This document shows positions 26,449 to 34,990 of a stretch of DNA of 64,000 nt, one piece after another. The position numbers were made by a program, and so were the translations under genes. Source of the stretch: an uncultured Bacillota bacterium (lineage in GTDB: Bacteria > Bacillota > Clostridia > Lachnospirales > CAG-274); the NCBI GenBank assembly GCA_958426775.1, contig CATZZP010000008.1, positions 31,711-95,710 of the forward strand. Reading direction: 5' to 3'. Numbering within the stretch: the first letter of the stretch is position 1; each line of letters begins with the position of its first letter. The notes beneath the pieces are model-generated. The model was not told the origin of the DNA, did no database searches, and saw only the letters and a list, made by a program, of their open reading frames with translations.

Positions 26449-26477
26449 AGTATAGCAAAGCAAAAAATAAGTGTCAA
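26449..26477 (-). promoter_or_regulatory. strong sigma-A promoter for the ion transporter operon
   Basis: On the minus strand: TTGACA, a 17-base spacer and TATACT. The transcript would have a leader of about 110 bases in which no known riboswitch was recognised. Confidence 0.8.
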
Positions 26478-26496
26478 TAATTGTTAATTTATATAC

Positions 26497-26522
26497 AAAA
26501 AAAGAGCGTCACAAGGACGCTC
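26497..26522 (-). terminator. intrinsic terminator after the Cys-rich small gene
   Basis: Minus-strand stem GAGCGTC / GACGCTC (26504-26522) followed by seven Ts (26497-26503). It lies 14 bases after the stop of the small gene. Confidence 0.85.
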
Positions 26523-26536
26523 AGATGGTGTTCTTA

Positions 26537-26725
26537 TCAGCACTTGCTGTCACAACAAAGGCTGAAGCCGTTGCCGCAGCTGCAGAAAAGAAGGATTAAA
26601 ATAATAATCCATGCACAGTTGTCATTACCGCAACCGCCAAAGATGCCGTTTAATCCGTTGTTACCACAGCAGAAAAGTAAAATAATGATAATCCAGATAA
26701 TGCTGTTGTTATTGTTGCAGTTCAT
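26537..26725 (-). CDS. 62-aa Cys/Gly/Asn-rich protein with two short hydrophobic segments (coat-like)
   Basis: A 62-residue protein starting MNCNNNN, with two hydrophobic blocks (IIWIIIILLF and WIIILILLF) separated and followed by Cys/Gly/Asn-rich stretches. I count eight cysteines. The composition resembles the small high-cysteine 'chorion-class' proteins found in Clostridia, some of which are suspected spore-coat components. That is a resemblance of composition, not an alignment. The ATG at 26725 has GGAGGT 7 bases upstream. The gene stands alone with its own terminator. A degenerate SigE-like element (CAATATT, 12-base gap, CATAAGTAT) lies upstream on the minus strand but is weak. Confidence 0.75.
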   Translation of the reverse strand: MNCNNNNSIIWIIIILLFCCGNNGLNGIFGGCGNDNCAWIIILILLFCSCGNGFSLCCDSKC

Positions 26726-26812
26726 AAGAGTTACCTCCAAATAATTTTATTGACTGTATATACTTATGCCCTAAAACACAAATATTGCAAGTCCATAAAA
26801 AATTTTTCGGAT

Positions 26813-27520
26813 TTATTTTTCTAACGCAAGGTGTCGTATAACCTCTCCTGCAATTATTAAGCCTGCTACAGAGGGTACAAAGGCTATACTTCCGGGAGTT
26901 TGACGTTTACCCTCTGTATTTATGGTTTCGGTTGGTTTTATAGGCACTTCCTTGGAGTAGACCACCTTAACATCTGTTATACCCCTCTTTTTAAGCTCTG
27001 TACGCATTACCTTTGCAAGAGGACATACGCTTGTTTTTGAAATATCTGTCAGCTCAAACATTTCAGGGTGTAGCTTGTTGCCTGCACCCATAGAGCTTAT
27101 TACAGGCACTCCTGCCTCCTTTGCCTTAGTGATAATGGCAAGCTTGGCTGTTACGGTGTCCACGGCATCAACTACATAGTTGTACTTTGTAAAGTCAAAC
27201 TCGTCCTGATTTTCAGGCAGGAAAAAGCATTTATATGCCTCAACTCTTGTATGAGGGTTAATATCTGCAATTCGCTCCTTCATAGCATCTACCTTATACA
27301 TACCTAAAGTTGACATAGTAGCAATAAGCTGTCTGTTTATATTAGACAGTGCCACAGTATCATTATCTATAATATCCAAAGCACCTATACCTGTCCTTGC
27401 TAAAGCCTCAGTTACATAGCCGCCCACTCCGCCTATGCCAAATACAGCAACTCTTGAGTTTTTCAGTCTATTCATAGCCTCAGAGCCTAAAATAAGCTCT
27501 GTTCTTTTAAATTGTTCCAT
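26813..27520 (-). CDS. tcdA: tRNA threonylcarbamoyladenosine dehydratase (TcdA/CsdL, ThiF-like E1 fold)
   Basis: A 235-residue ThiF/MoeB-type protein. The ATP-binding Rossmann motif GIGGVGGYVTEAL is at about residues 26-38. The adenylation residues are in DNDTVALSNINRQ (about 50-62). DAVDTVTAK follows, and a C-terminal stretch SVCPLAKVMRTELKKRG holds the conserved cysteine. TcdA cyclises t6A to ct6A at position 37 of ANN-decoding tRNAs using ATP. The ATG at 27520 is preferred because AAGGAGG lies 5 bases upstream; a longer frame has no Shine-Dalgarno. The gene is divergent from a dGTPase gene. Confidence 0.93.
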   Translation of the reverse strand: MEQFKRTELILGSEAMNRLKNSRVAVFGIGGVGGYVTEALARTGIGALDIIDNDTVALSNINRQLIATMSTLGMYKVDAMKERIADINPHTRVEAYKCFFLPENQDEFDFTKYNYVVDAVDTVTAKLAIITKAKEAGVPVISSMGAGNKLHPEMFELTDISKTSVCPLAKVMRTELKKRGITDVKVVYSKEVPIKPTETINTEGKRQTPGSIAFVPSVAGLIIAGEVIRHLALEK

Positions 27521-27599
27521 ATTGTCCTCCTTACAAGCTGTTAAATTTATTATATTTATCTGAAATATATAAGTCAATCTGTTATTTTTATCCCATATA

Positions 27600-27608
27600 T
27601 GCTATAAT
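27600..27608 (+). promoter_or_regulatory. extended -10 promoter of the dGTPase-like gene
   Basis: TG-C-TATAAT lies 17 bases before the start codon, with no good -35 hexamer. The extended -10 may compensate for this. Confidence 0.45.
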
Positions 27609-27625
27609 TAAATTGAGGTGATATT

Positions 27626-29044
27626 ATGAAATGGTCAAAGCTCCTTTGTTCACAGCGTTCAAGAGAGGCCCACAGGATTAACCCCGACGATTTACGCAGT
27701 GAATTTCAAAAGGATTATCATAGAATTTTGGGCAGTGCCTCCTTTAGAAGACTGCAGGACAAAACCCAGGTCTTTCCCCTGGATAAAAGCGACTTTATCC
27801 GCACAAGGCTGACTCATTCTCTGGAGGTGTCCTCCTTTGCAAAGTCCTTAGGTCAAACTATATTTGAGGGAGTTATGCGTAATGGTATAGATGAAGAGGT
27901 AACTGCAAGGGTTAAGGAGGATATTTGCAGTATCCTTGAATGTGCAGGGCTTATACATGATATAGGCAATCCCCCCTTCGGTCATTTCGGAGAGGACTCC
28001 ATAAGGGATTGGTTCAGACGCAACTTATCTGAGCTAAGGTATAAAAATAAGCCTGTTAAAGAGCTTTTAACAGAGCAGATGCAAAATGATTTTCTGTATT
28101 TTGAGGGTAATGCACAGGCATTAAGGCTTTTAAGCAAACTGCATTTTTTAGTCGACTCAAACGGTATGAATTTAACCTTTGCCCTCCTTAATACAATTAT
28201 AAAATACCCCGTATCGTCAACGGGTATCAATAAAAAAAGCGACAATATAAAGTATAAAAAAATGGGATATTTCCATGCTGAGGAGGAGCTTTTTAATCGA
28301 ATAACCAACGGTACGGGAGCAGGTGATAATCGCTATCCCCTTACTTATATTTTAGAGGCGGCAGATGATATTGCCTATAAAACAGCAGATATCGAGGATG
28401 CCTGTAAAAAAGGCATAATTAACCTTACTACTCTTTATGATGAGCTTAAAAGCGAAAAGTATACAAATCTTTGCTTAAATGAGGAATATAAAAAAGAATA
28501 TCTTAATTGTGTTGAAAGACTTATCCACTATCAGAACAGGGCAAAGGAGCAGGGTATTAATCAGCAGGGGGCAAATGCAATACAGAACTGGGTTGTATAT
28601 GCTCAGCTTGTATTGCTGAATAATGCGGCAGACAGCTTTATAAATAACTATAAGTACATAATGGAAGGTAGCTTTAAAAGTGAGCTTTTAGCTGTTTGCC
28701 CTATGTATCCTCTTGCCTATGCCTTAAGTGATATAGCCTATAGATATGTATTCTTGTCTAAGGAAATACAAAAGCTTGAAATAGGAGAGGGTACAATGCT
28801 TAACTTCCTTATGGATAAATTTGTGCCTGCCGCCATAGACTTTGATGAGGACTTAAAGGGCATAAATTTTAAGCTTATGTCAATGGTGTCTGATAATTAC
28901 AAATATATTTATAAGGTGTATTCACGTAATAAAGATGAGGGTTATTGTCTTTACTTAAGACTTTTGCTGGTAACGGACTTTGTTTGCGGTATGACGGACA
29001 GCTATGCCAAAAATCTTTATTTAGACCTTAACGGTATTAATTAA
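27626..29044 (+). CDS. HD-domain dGTPase-like triphosphohydrolase (first of two)
   Basis: A 472-residue dGTPase family protein. The N-terminal segment has RILGSASFRRLQDKTQVF, then the HD-domain metal ligands in TRLTHSLEVSSFAKSLG and the HD pair in GLIHDIGNPPFGHFGE. Longer inserts than in the 329-residue paralogue at 57034 indicate the Dgt type-1-like form. These enzymes split dGTP or other dNTPs to nucleoside and tripolyphosphate, tuning dNTP pools. GAGGTG precedes the ATG. The 3' end overlaps the convergent S41 protease gene by 8 bases with no terminator between them. Substrate choice is not predictable from sequence. Confidence 0.9.
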   Translation: MKWSKLLCSQRSREAHRINPDDLRSEFQKDYHRILGSASFRRLQDKTQVFPLDKSDFIRTRLTHSLEVSSFAKSLGQTIFEGVMRNGIDEEVTARVKEDICSILECAGLIHDIGNPPFGHFGEDSIRDWFRRNLSELRYKNKPVKELLTEQMQNDFLYFEGNAQALRLLSKLHFLVDSNGMNLTFALLNTIIKYPVSSTGINKKSDNIKYKKMGYFHAEEELFNRITNGTGAGDNRYPLTYILEAADDIAYKTADIEDACKKGIINLTTLYDELKSEKYTNLCLNEEYKKEYLNCVERLIHYQNRAKEQGINQQGANAIQNWVVYAQLVLLNNAADSFINNYKYIMEGSFKSELLAVCPMYPLAYALSDIAYRYVFLSKEIQKLEIGEGTMLNFLMDKFVPAAIDFDEDLKGINFKLMSMVSDNYKYIYKVYSRNKDEGYCLYLRLLLVTDFVCGMTDSYAKNLYLDLNGIN

Positions 29045-29957
29045 CAAGCTCCAGGACATATTCCAACTCGTCATTTTCAGGGGTAATATCAGGCTTTATA
29101 CCTGTGTTATGTATGCTGTTATCATCGGGTGTCAATATATTCATGGTGGTTGCTTTAATACCAAAGCCGTTTAAAAGCCGCATTTCTGTTTGACCTATGC
29201 CCTTGCCGTAGGATGTAGTGCCAATAAGGGTTACATTGTCAAGGTTTTCCTTGAGTGCATTAATAAATACTTCTGCGGCAGAGGCTGTGTCTTGGTTTTG
29301 CAATATGTAAATATGCTCAAATTCAAGGGGTGAGCTGTTATCAGATACCGATACAGAGGATAACAGCCTGCTCCTATAGTTGTATTTGGCAATTATACTG
29401 CCCTCAGGCAGAAAATACTCGGCTAAGGTATCGGCTGATTTAAGCATACCGCCGCCGTTATTTCTAAGGTCGATTATCAGGTTATTACAGCCTTTAATTT
29501 CATTAAGGCTTTCCTTGAATTTTTTCAATGTAGGCTTTGAAAAGGCAGTTATACTAAGACAGCCTGTATTATCATTAACCATTTGAAAGTGGGTTTTTTC
29601 AGCGTCCTCAGACATAAGACTTTGCTCTGTGGCAAGCTCTCCCTTATTGAATATCATGGTGTATCGGTCATTGTTTTCTTCATGTATTCTGTCTATGAAA
29701 AGAGAAATAACTGCATTGTCAAAGTTTTTATAATAAGGTGAGGTGTCTAATTCCATTGTATCCTCATAAATTGCATCAAGGGTTTGTGTGTCCGTATAAT
29801 TACCTGCAATTAATATTTTAAATATAGTATAATTATAATTAAATAAAAATAAGGCTAAAAAAAGCAGAAAGATAATTACAATTTCAATCTGAAACCTTAT
29901 ATTGTCTTTTTTTAGCTTTTTTATCTGTTGGTCCTTAGTAAGCTCCTTCTTTTTCAA
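29037..29957 (-). CDS. S41 family peptidase lacking a PDZ domain
   Basis: A 306-residue membrane-anchored protease: positively charged N-terminus, one transmembrane helix (about 24-40), then a tail-specific-protease core. The catalytic serine is S226 in DTASAAE and the lysine K252 in TSYGKG, about 26 residues apart as in CtpA/CtpB. LIIDLRNNGGG is the conserved oxyanion strand. No PDZ domain is visible between the helix and core, unlike the 417-residue S41 gene at 32165. It starts with TTG after AGGCGGTGA, 11 bases after the SDR gene stop, so the SDR and peptidase form a minus-strand pair. Confidence 0.87.
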   Translation of the reverse strand: MKKKELTKDQQIKKLKKDNIRFQIEIVIIFLLFLALFLFNYNYTIFKILIAGNYTDTQTLDAIYEDTMELDTSPYYKNFDNAVISLFIDRIHEENNDRYTMIFNKGELATEQSLMSEDAEKTHFQMVNDNTGCLSITAFSKPTLKKFKESLNEIKGCNNLIIDLRNNGGGMLKSADTLAEYFLPEGSIIAKYNYRSRLLSSVSVSDNSSPLEFEHIYILQNQDTASAAEVFINALKENLDNVTLIGTTSYGKGIGQTEMRLLNGFGIKATTMNILTPDDNSIHNTGIKPDITPENDELEYVLELVN

Positions 29958-29968
29958 AAAATCACCGC

Positions 29969-30685
29969 CTATTCAATACCGCCGTCAAGGCTTATAATCT
30001 GACCTGTGATGTAAGTGTTTTCCTCTGCAAGGTAAAGGGCAAGAGAGGCTACCTCCTCAGGCTTGCCAAAGCGGCAAAGGGGTATTTCCTCAGTAAAAGC
30101 AGTATGCTCATCAAGGCTCATAAAGCTGTTCATCTCAGTTTCAATAGCTCCGCAGGCAATGGCATTTACATATATGTTGCTTGGACCCAATTCCCTTGCA
30201 AGTGCCTTGGTAAAGGCATTTACGGCACCTTTTGAAGCAGAGTAGACAACCTCACAGGAGGCACCTGATATACCCCACATAGAGGATATATTTATAATTT
30301 TACCGCTGTGCTTTTTAATCATATTCTCAAGGACAAGGTGGGTACAGTTAAACATACTGTCCACGTTATTTTTCATTACCTCCTGCCACTTGTCGGGGGT
30401 CATAGTGTTAAAAAGCCCTATATAGGATATGCCTGCGTTGTTTACAAGCACATCAACAGAGCCTATTTTATCTACCATTTCCTTTGCCTGTGCGTAGTCA
30501 GATACATCTGCCGTAAAGGCAAGAGAGGAAGGGGAGTATTTTTTAACCTCCTCAAGAGTTTTATTTAACCTTTCTTGGGATTTTTTTGTGTTTAATATTA
30601 CTCTATAGCCTTTTTTTGCAAACTCAAGGGCGATAGCCTTACCTATACCCTTTGCTGAGCCTGTAATTAAAACCGTTTTATTCAT
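29969..30685 (-). CDS. short-chain dehydrogenase/reductase (FabG-like)
   Basis: A 238-residue classical SDR. The NAD(P) motif TGSAKGIGKAIA is at residues 7-18, followed by DVSDYA, LVNNAGISY and the catalytic set S (NISSMWGISG), Y and K in YSASKGAVNAF. It ends with the ITGQIISLDGGIE tail. FabG-like 3-oxoacyl-ACP reductases share these features. No fatty-acid synthesis genes are nearby, so the substrate is left open. AAAGGAGC precedes the ATG. Its promoter overlaps the divergent MATE promoter at 30726-30754, and the S41 protease gene follows by 11 bases. Confidence 0.9.
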   Translation of the reverse strand: MNKTVLITGSAKGIGKAIALEFAKKGYRVILNTKKSQERLNKTLEEVKKYSPSSLAFTADVSDYAQAKEMVDKIGSVDVLVNNAGISYIGLFNTMTPDKWQEVMKNNVDSMFNCTHLVLENMIKKHSGKIINISSMWGISGASCEVVYSASKGAVNAFTKALARELGPSNIYVNAIACGAIETEMNSFMSLDEHTAFTEEIPLCRFGKPEEVASLALYLAEENTYITGQIISLDGGIE

Positions 30686-30701
30686 ATTATTGCTCCTTTA
30701 C

Positions 30702-30730
30702 TTGCAATTAAGTGCTTTTAATGGTATCAT
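30702..30730 (+). promoter_or_regulatory. promoter of the MATE transporter gene
   Basis: TTGCAA, a 17-base spacer and TATCAT, about 50 bases before the MATE start. Its -10 overlaps the minus-strand -10 of the SDR promoter. Confidence 0.6.
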
Positions 30731-30754
30731 AACTTAATATAGATAAAATTACAA
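30726..30754 (-). promoter_or_regulatory. promoter of the SDR-S41 pair
   Basis: On the minus strand: TTGTAA, a 17-base spacer and TATGAT. The -10 hexamers of both divergent promoters share bases 30726-30730, so both cannot be occupied at once. Confidence 0.6.
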
Positions 30755-30781
30755 GTAATTATTTCGGAGAGTAAAATTGTT

Positions 30782-32119
30782 ATGACAAATTATTTCAGTG
30801 ACAGACGATTTATAAAAAATTTGGCTATTCTTGCCGTACCGATAATTTTGAATGAGCTGCTTAATTCAGCAGTAAATATGCTGGATACCTTTATGGTAGG
30901 TACTTTGGGAGATGCTCCTGTGGCAGCGGTAGGCTTAGGCAATCAGGTATTCTTTCTTTTTACACTTATAGCCTTTGGTATTAACAGCGGTACTGCAATT
31001 TTTATGGGTCAGTACATGGGCAAGAATGAAATGGAAAATGTACACCGTACTATGGGTCTTGCTTTGATACTTACCTTTTCTGCCTCTGCTCTGTTTGCGG
31101 CAATGGCATTTTTCTTTCCTGAGTACATAATGAATATTTACTCAAAGGATAAGGAGGTAGTTGCATTAGGCTGTGACTATCTTAAGACTATAGCCGGTTC
31201 TTATATGATAACGGCAATAATTATATCCTTCAATTCAGCCTTAAAGGTAACGGGCAATACCTTACAGCCTATGCTTACAACCCTTATTGCCTTTTTGGTA
31301 AACTTTGCGGCCAACTATATCTTTATTTTTATAATGGATATGGGTGTAAAGGGTGCGGCATTGGGTACCGTTGTTGCACGAAGTGTAGAGATTGCGGTGC
31401 AGTTTACCTTTATGGTTATATTTAAAAGAGCAGTGCTTACAAGTCCTAAAAACTATTTCAGGCTCAGCCTTGACTTCTGTAAGCCTTTTATACCTGTGAC
31501 CCTGCCTGTTATATGTAACGAGGCGCTTTGGGCATTAGGCACAACAGCCTACAATGTTGCTTATAAATTCAGCGGTACTGTGGCTCAGGCGGCAATACAG
31601 ATTGCCTCAACGGTACAAAGCTTGTTTTTGGTAGCAAGCCTTGGTATAGGCTCAGCCTGTGCCATTATTCTTTCAAATACATTAGGTGCAGGCGATAAGG
31701 AAAAGGCTCTTGATTATTCAAAAAAATGTGTATTTTTCGGTATGGTTGTAAGCATAATAACAGGTGTTGTATTGGCTTTTGCATCTCCCCTTATAGTTAA
31801 TATGTTTAAGGTTGATGAGCTTGCAAGGGAATATGCTTATAAAATGCTGCTTATTGTGTCTGTAGGTATACCTGTAAAAACCCTTAGCTATATAACCATA
31901 TGCGGTATTTTAAGAAGCGGAGGCGACACACGCTTCTGCCTTGTGTTAGACAGCTGTTCTGTATGGTTGATTGGCTTGCCTATGGCATTTTTAGGCTCTG
32001 CTGTTTTGCATCTGCCTATTTATATAACCTTTGCAATGGTTTATATTGAGGAGGTAATTAAGGTATTTATAAGTACAAAGCGTGTTGCAAGTAATAAATG
32101 GTTAAGAACCTTGGTATAA
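30782..32119 (+). CDS. MATE family efflux transporter
   Basis: A 445-residue, 12-helix MATE exporter built of two similar halves. It has NELLNSAVNMLDTFMVGTLG at residues about 20-39, FGINSGTAIFMGQYMG in the first half, and LGIGSACAIILSNTLGAGD in the second half. MATE proteins expel cationic drugs or metabolites in exchange for Na+ or H+. The ligand is unknown. A GGAGAG site lies upstream of the ATG. It is divergent from the SDR gene with overlapping promoters and precedes the S41 protease by 45 bases. Confidence 0.93.
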   Translation: MTNYFSDRRFIKNLAILAVPIILNELLNSAVNMLDTFMVGTLGDAPVAAVGLGNQVFFLFTLIAFGINSGTAIFMGQYMGKNEMENVHRTMGLALILTFSASALFAAMAFFFPEYIMNIYSKDKEVVALGCDYLKTIAGSYMITAIIISFNSALKVTGNTLQPMLTTLIAFLVNFAANYIFIFIMDMGVKGAALGTVVARSVEIAVQFTFMVIFKRAVLTSPKNYFRLSLDFCKPFIPVTLPVICNEALWALGTTAYNVAYKFSGTVAQAAIQIASTVQSLFLVASLGIGSACAIILSNTLGAGDKEKALDYSKKCVFFGMVVSIITGVVLAFASPLIVNMFKVDELAREYAYKMLLIVSVGIPVKTLSYITICGILRSGGDTRFCLVLDSCSVWLIGLPMAFLGSAVLHLPIYITFAMVYIEEVIKVFISTKRVASNKWLRTLV

Positions 32120-32164
32120 GTAAAAAAGAGTGCATATATTATCTATATAGCGGGAGGTTGAGTT

Positions 32165-33418
32165 ATGGACGAAATAAATCAAAACAATATGTATCAGGAT
32201 ATTAATAAAAAGAAAAAAAGGATAAGACCAAGGCATTTGTTTTTTATGCAGGGTATAGTCTTTGGTATTCTCTTTACGCTTTGCACCCTTGTCTGTGTAA
32301 AGCAGGGGATATATATTTACAAGTACGGTATTAAGGGAGAGCTTAATTATGAAGCCAAGACAAAGCTGATTTATGATACCCTGGAGGAAAACTACGTAGG
32401 GGAAATTAATAAAGAGGATATGTTTGAGGGTATGTATTTAGGTATGGTGCTTAATACAACAGACCGTTATTCAACTTATATACCTGCTTCGGCCTACGGA
32501 GATTTTAAGCAGAGTATATCAGGAGAATATGTAGGTATAGGTGTTGTTGTAAATATTAATGAAAATAATAACGTTGAGATAAAATATGTTTTTGAAGGCT
32601 CTACGGCAGAGGAAGCGGGGATTTTGCCCGGCGATATAATTGTATCGGTTGACGAGGTGGAAGCAACGGCAGAAAATTATGAGGATATAGTTGAATTAGT
32701 CAAGGGCGTTGAGGGTACTGTAGTTAAGCTTAAGCTTTACAGACCTGAGCAAGCATTGACCATGACAAAAGAGGTAGAAAGAGCTAAGGTTGATACGCCT
32801 ACCGTATCCTGTACAATGCTGGAGGATAAAATAGGCTACATACGCATATCAGAGTTTGACGGTGTTACTTATGACCAGTTTAAGGCAGGGCTTGATGACC
32901 TTACCTCACAGGGAATGGAAAAGCTTATTGTGGACTTGAGAGATAACCCGGGAGGTCTGTTAACCTCTGTATCTGATGTACTTGATGAGTTTCTGGACGA
33001 GGGTGTAATCACTTATACCGAAAACAAGGCGGGAGAACGAGAATATGAATACTCAAGCGAGGGTAGTCTTGATATACCCGTTGCAGTTATGGTAAACGGC
33101 GGAAGTGCGTCAGCAGCGGAGCTTTTTACTGCGGCTATGCAGGACAGAGCAGATGCAGATGTTATAGGTGAAAACACCTATGGTAAGGGTGTTGTGCAAA
33201 CAACAATACCTTTCAGCGATGGCAGTGCCTTAAAGCTTACAACCTCCAGATACTATACTCCTAACGGAGTTTGCATTGACGGGGTTGGCGTTAAGCCTGA
33301 TTATGAAATATCGGCATATCCTGATTTTGAAATGCCGTACCTTGATAACTCAAAGGCTGAGTTTGCTGAAAATGATATTCAACTGGAGAAGGCATTAGAG
33401 GTTATAAAAAACAAATGA
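32165..33418 (+). CDS. S41 carboxy-terminal processing protease with PDZ domain (CtpA/CtpB-like)
   Basis: A 417-residue protease with one N-terminal membrane helix (about 20-47) and a CtpA/CtpB layout: an N-terminal helical part, a PDZ domain around 110-195 with GIGVVVNINENNNVEIKYV, then the S41 core. The catalytic dyad is S316 and K341, exactly 25 residues apart as in CtpB, in GGSASAAE and NTYGKGVVQ. In spore formers CtpB can clip SpoIVFA to activate pro-SigK processing. That role is only a possibility here, since this is one of two S41 proteins in the window. AGGAGG-like GGGAGG precedes the ATG. Confidence 0.92.
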   Translation: MDEINQNNMYQDINKKKKRIRPRHLFFMQGIVFGILFTLCTLVCVKQGIYIYKYGIKGELNYEAKTKLIYDTLEENYVGEINKEDMFEGMYLGMVLNTTDRYSTYIPASAYGDFKQSISGEYVGIGVVVNINENNNVEIKYVFEGSTAEEAGILPGDIIVSVDEVEATAENYEDIVELVKGVEGTVVKLKLYRPEQALTMTKEVERAKVDTPTVSCTMLEDKIGYIRISEFDGVTYDQFKAGLDDLTSQGMEKLIVDLRDNPGGLLTSVSDVLDEFLDEGVITYTENKAGEREYEYSSEGSLDIPVAVMVNGGSASAAELFTAAMQDRADADVIGENTYGKGVVQTTIPFSDGSALKLTTSRYYTPNGVCIDGVGVKPDYEISAYPDFEMPYLDNSKAEFAENDIQLEKALEVIKNK

Positions 33419-33430
33419 TACGGAGTATTT

Positions 33431-34873
33431 ATGAATAAAATAAGAGGGTTAGCATACAGTCATTTTAAATTAAAGGAACATAACACATGTATTAAAAAGG
33501 AGTTTATTGCGGCGGCAACCAACTACTTTACCATAATTTATATTCTTCTTTTAGTGCCTGAAATTTTAATGGGTGCTTTTCCTGCTGCCTTTGATGCAAA
33601 CGGCAACCTTATAGGCAATGCCACAGTTTTTGAAGGGATGACGGCAGACCAGTTTTTTGCGGCAATAACGGCAGTAGGCTTTATTGTGGCAGGTCTTGGT
33701 TCCATAGCTATGGGCTATATAATTAATGTACCCTTTATTCAGGGGCCTTCCGTTGCAATAGCTACCTTTGCGGCCTATACTGTCTGCCTTGGCTTTGGCT
33801 ATAGCTTTCAGCAGATGCTTGCCTTGGTTTTTATGTCGGGAATATGCTTTTTTATACTTTCGGTTACAGGCTTGGAAAAGAAGATACACAAGGCTATTCC
33901 TATCAATCTTAAATATGCGGTAACGGCAGGTATCGGCTTTTTTATTGCTTTTTCGGGTTTAAAAAAAGCACATATAATTGAATACGACCCGGAAAATATG
34001 GTGAAAATTTTTGATGCTACAGACTTAAGTGACCCTAAAACAATAAGTGCCTATCTTACTTTGTTTGGTGTTATTATAATTGCTGTTATGATAAAAAAGC
34101 ATGTGCATGCGGCTATATTTATAGGCAAGGTTATTTGTGCTTTTATTGCAATCCCTTTAGGGCTTGTAACTTTGCCTGAAAAGGGCTTTGCTGAAATAGG
34201 CATTCACCCGGGTAAGCTGTTTTTCAGTATGGACTTTAACGGTCTTTTGGATTTTTCGGGCAATAAGGAGTTTGCCGTATCTCTTGCAACCGTAATTGTT
34301 GTTATCTTTTCAATCTGTATGATGGACGTGTTTGAAACCATAAGTGTACTTATAGCAACAGATACCTTTACGGATATAAATAAAAGTGAAGTACCCATTA
34401 AAAAGAGAATACCTCAGATTTTGGAGCTTGATGCAGTTACTACCTCTGTAGGTGCTATGCTTGGCTCTGCAACAGTGTCTACCTATGCAGAGAGTACAAC
34501 GGGTATAATTGAGGGAGGCAGAACAGGCTTGACCTCAGTATTTACAGGTATTATGTTTATGGCATCTGTAATTATATCCCCTCTTATGTCGGCAATACCG
34601 TCGGCTGCAACTGCTACTACCCTGATTATGGCAGGTGTGCTTATGATGGGTGTAATAAAACATATAGATTTTGAGAATATAACAGAGGCTGTGCCTGCCT
34701 TTATGACCCTTATACTTATGCCGCTTACGGGCAGTATGCTTACAGGTATAGCGGTTGGTATAACCCTGTATGTAATTATTCATTTTTTGGCAGGAGAGGC
34801 ACAAAAGGCAGACCTGATTCTGTATTTATTAATTATATTTTTTGCTTTAGCTATCTGGGTTACCGGATTGTAA
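33431..34873 (+). CDS. NCS2 family (AzgA-like) nucleobase permease
   Basis: A 480-residue permease of about 12-14 helices with the AzgA-type pattern: KKEFIAAATNYFTIIYIL at residues about 21-38, VPFIQGPSVAIATFAA, TAGIGFFIAFSGLKKA, and GSATVSTYAESTTGIIEGGRTG, a motif that lines the substrate site in AzgA purine transporters. It probably imports hypoxanthine, adenine or guanine with H+. It starts 12 bases after the S41 gene, so the two may be co-transcribed. The junction carries GGAG before ATG. A terminator follows. Confidence 0.9.
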   Translation: MNKIRGLAYSHFKLKEHNTCIKKEFIAAATNYFTIIYILLLVPEILMGAFPAAFDANGNLIGNATVFEGMTADQFFAAITAVGFIVAGLGSIAMGYIINVPFIQGPSVAIATFAAYTVCLGFGYSFQQMLALVFMSGICFFILSVTGLEKKIHKAIPINLKYAVTAGIGFFIAFSGLKKAHIIEYDPENMVKIFDATDLSDPKTISAYLTLFGVIIIAVMIKKHVHAAIFIGKVICAFIAIPLGLVTLPEKGFAEIGIHPGKLFFSMDFNGLLDFSGNKEFAVSLATVIVVIFSICMMDVFETISVLIATDTFTDINKSEVPIKKRIPQILELDAVTTSVGAMLGSATVSTYAESTTGIIEGGRTGLTSVFTGIMFMASVIISPLMSAIPSAATATTLIMAGVLMMGVIKHIDFENITEAVPAFMTLILMPLTGSMLTGIAVGITLYVIIHFLAGEAQKADLILYLLIIFFALAIWVTGL

Positions 34874-34878
34874 AATCG

Positions 34879-34909
34879 GGAGTGTTGAAAAACACTCCTT
34901 ATTTTTTTG
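34879..34909 (+). terminator. intrinsic terminator after the NCS2 permease
   Basis: Stem GGAGTGTT / AACACTCC with a GAAA tetraloop, then TTATTTTTTT. Confidence 0.9.
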
Positions 34910-34990
34910 GTAATAATTTATACCTTGTCCTAATATAATGTTAATAGCCTTAGACAAACCGGGGTTTACTTTGTGAATAGGAGTGGTATA

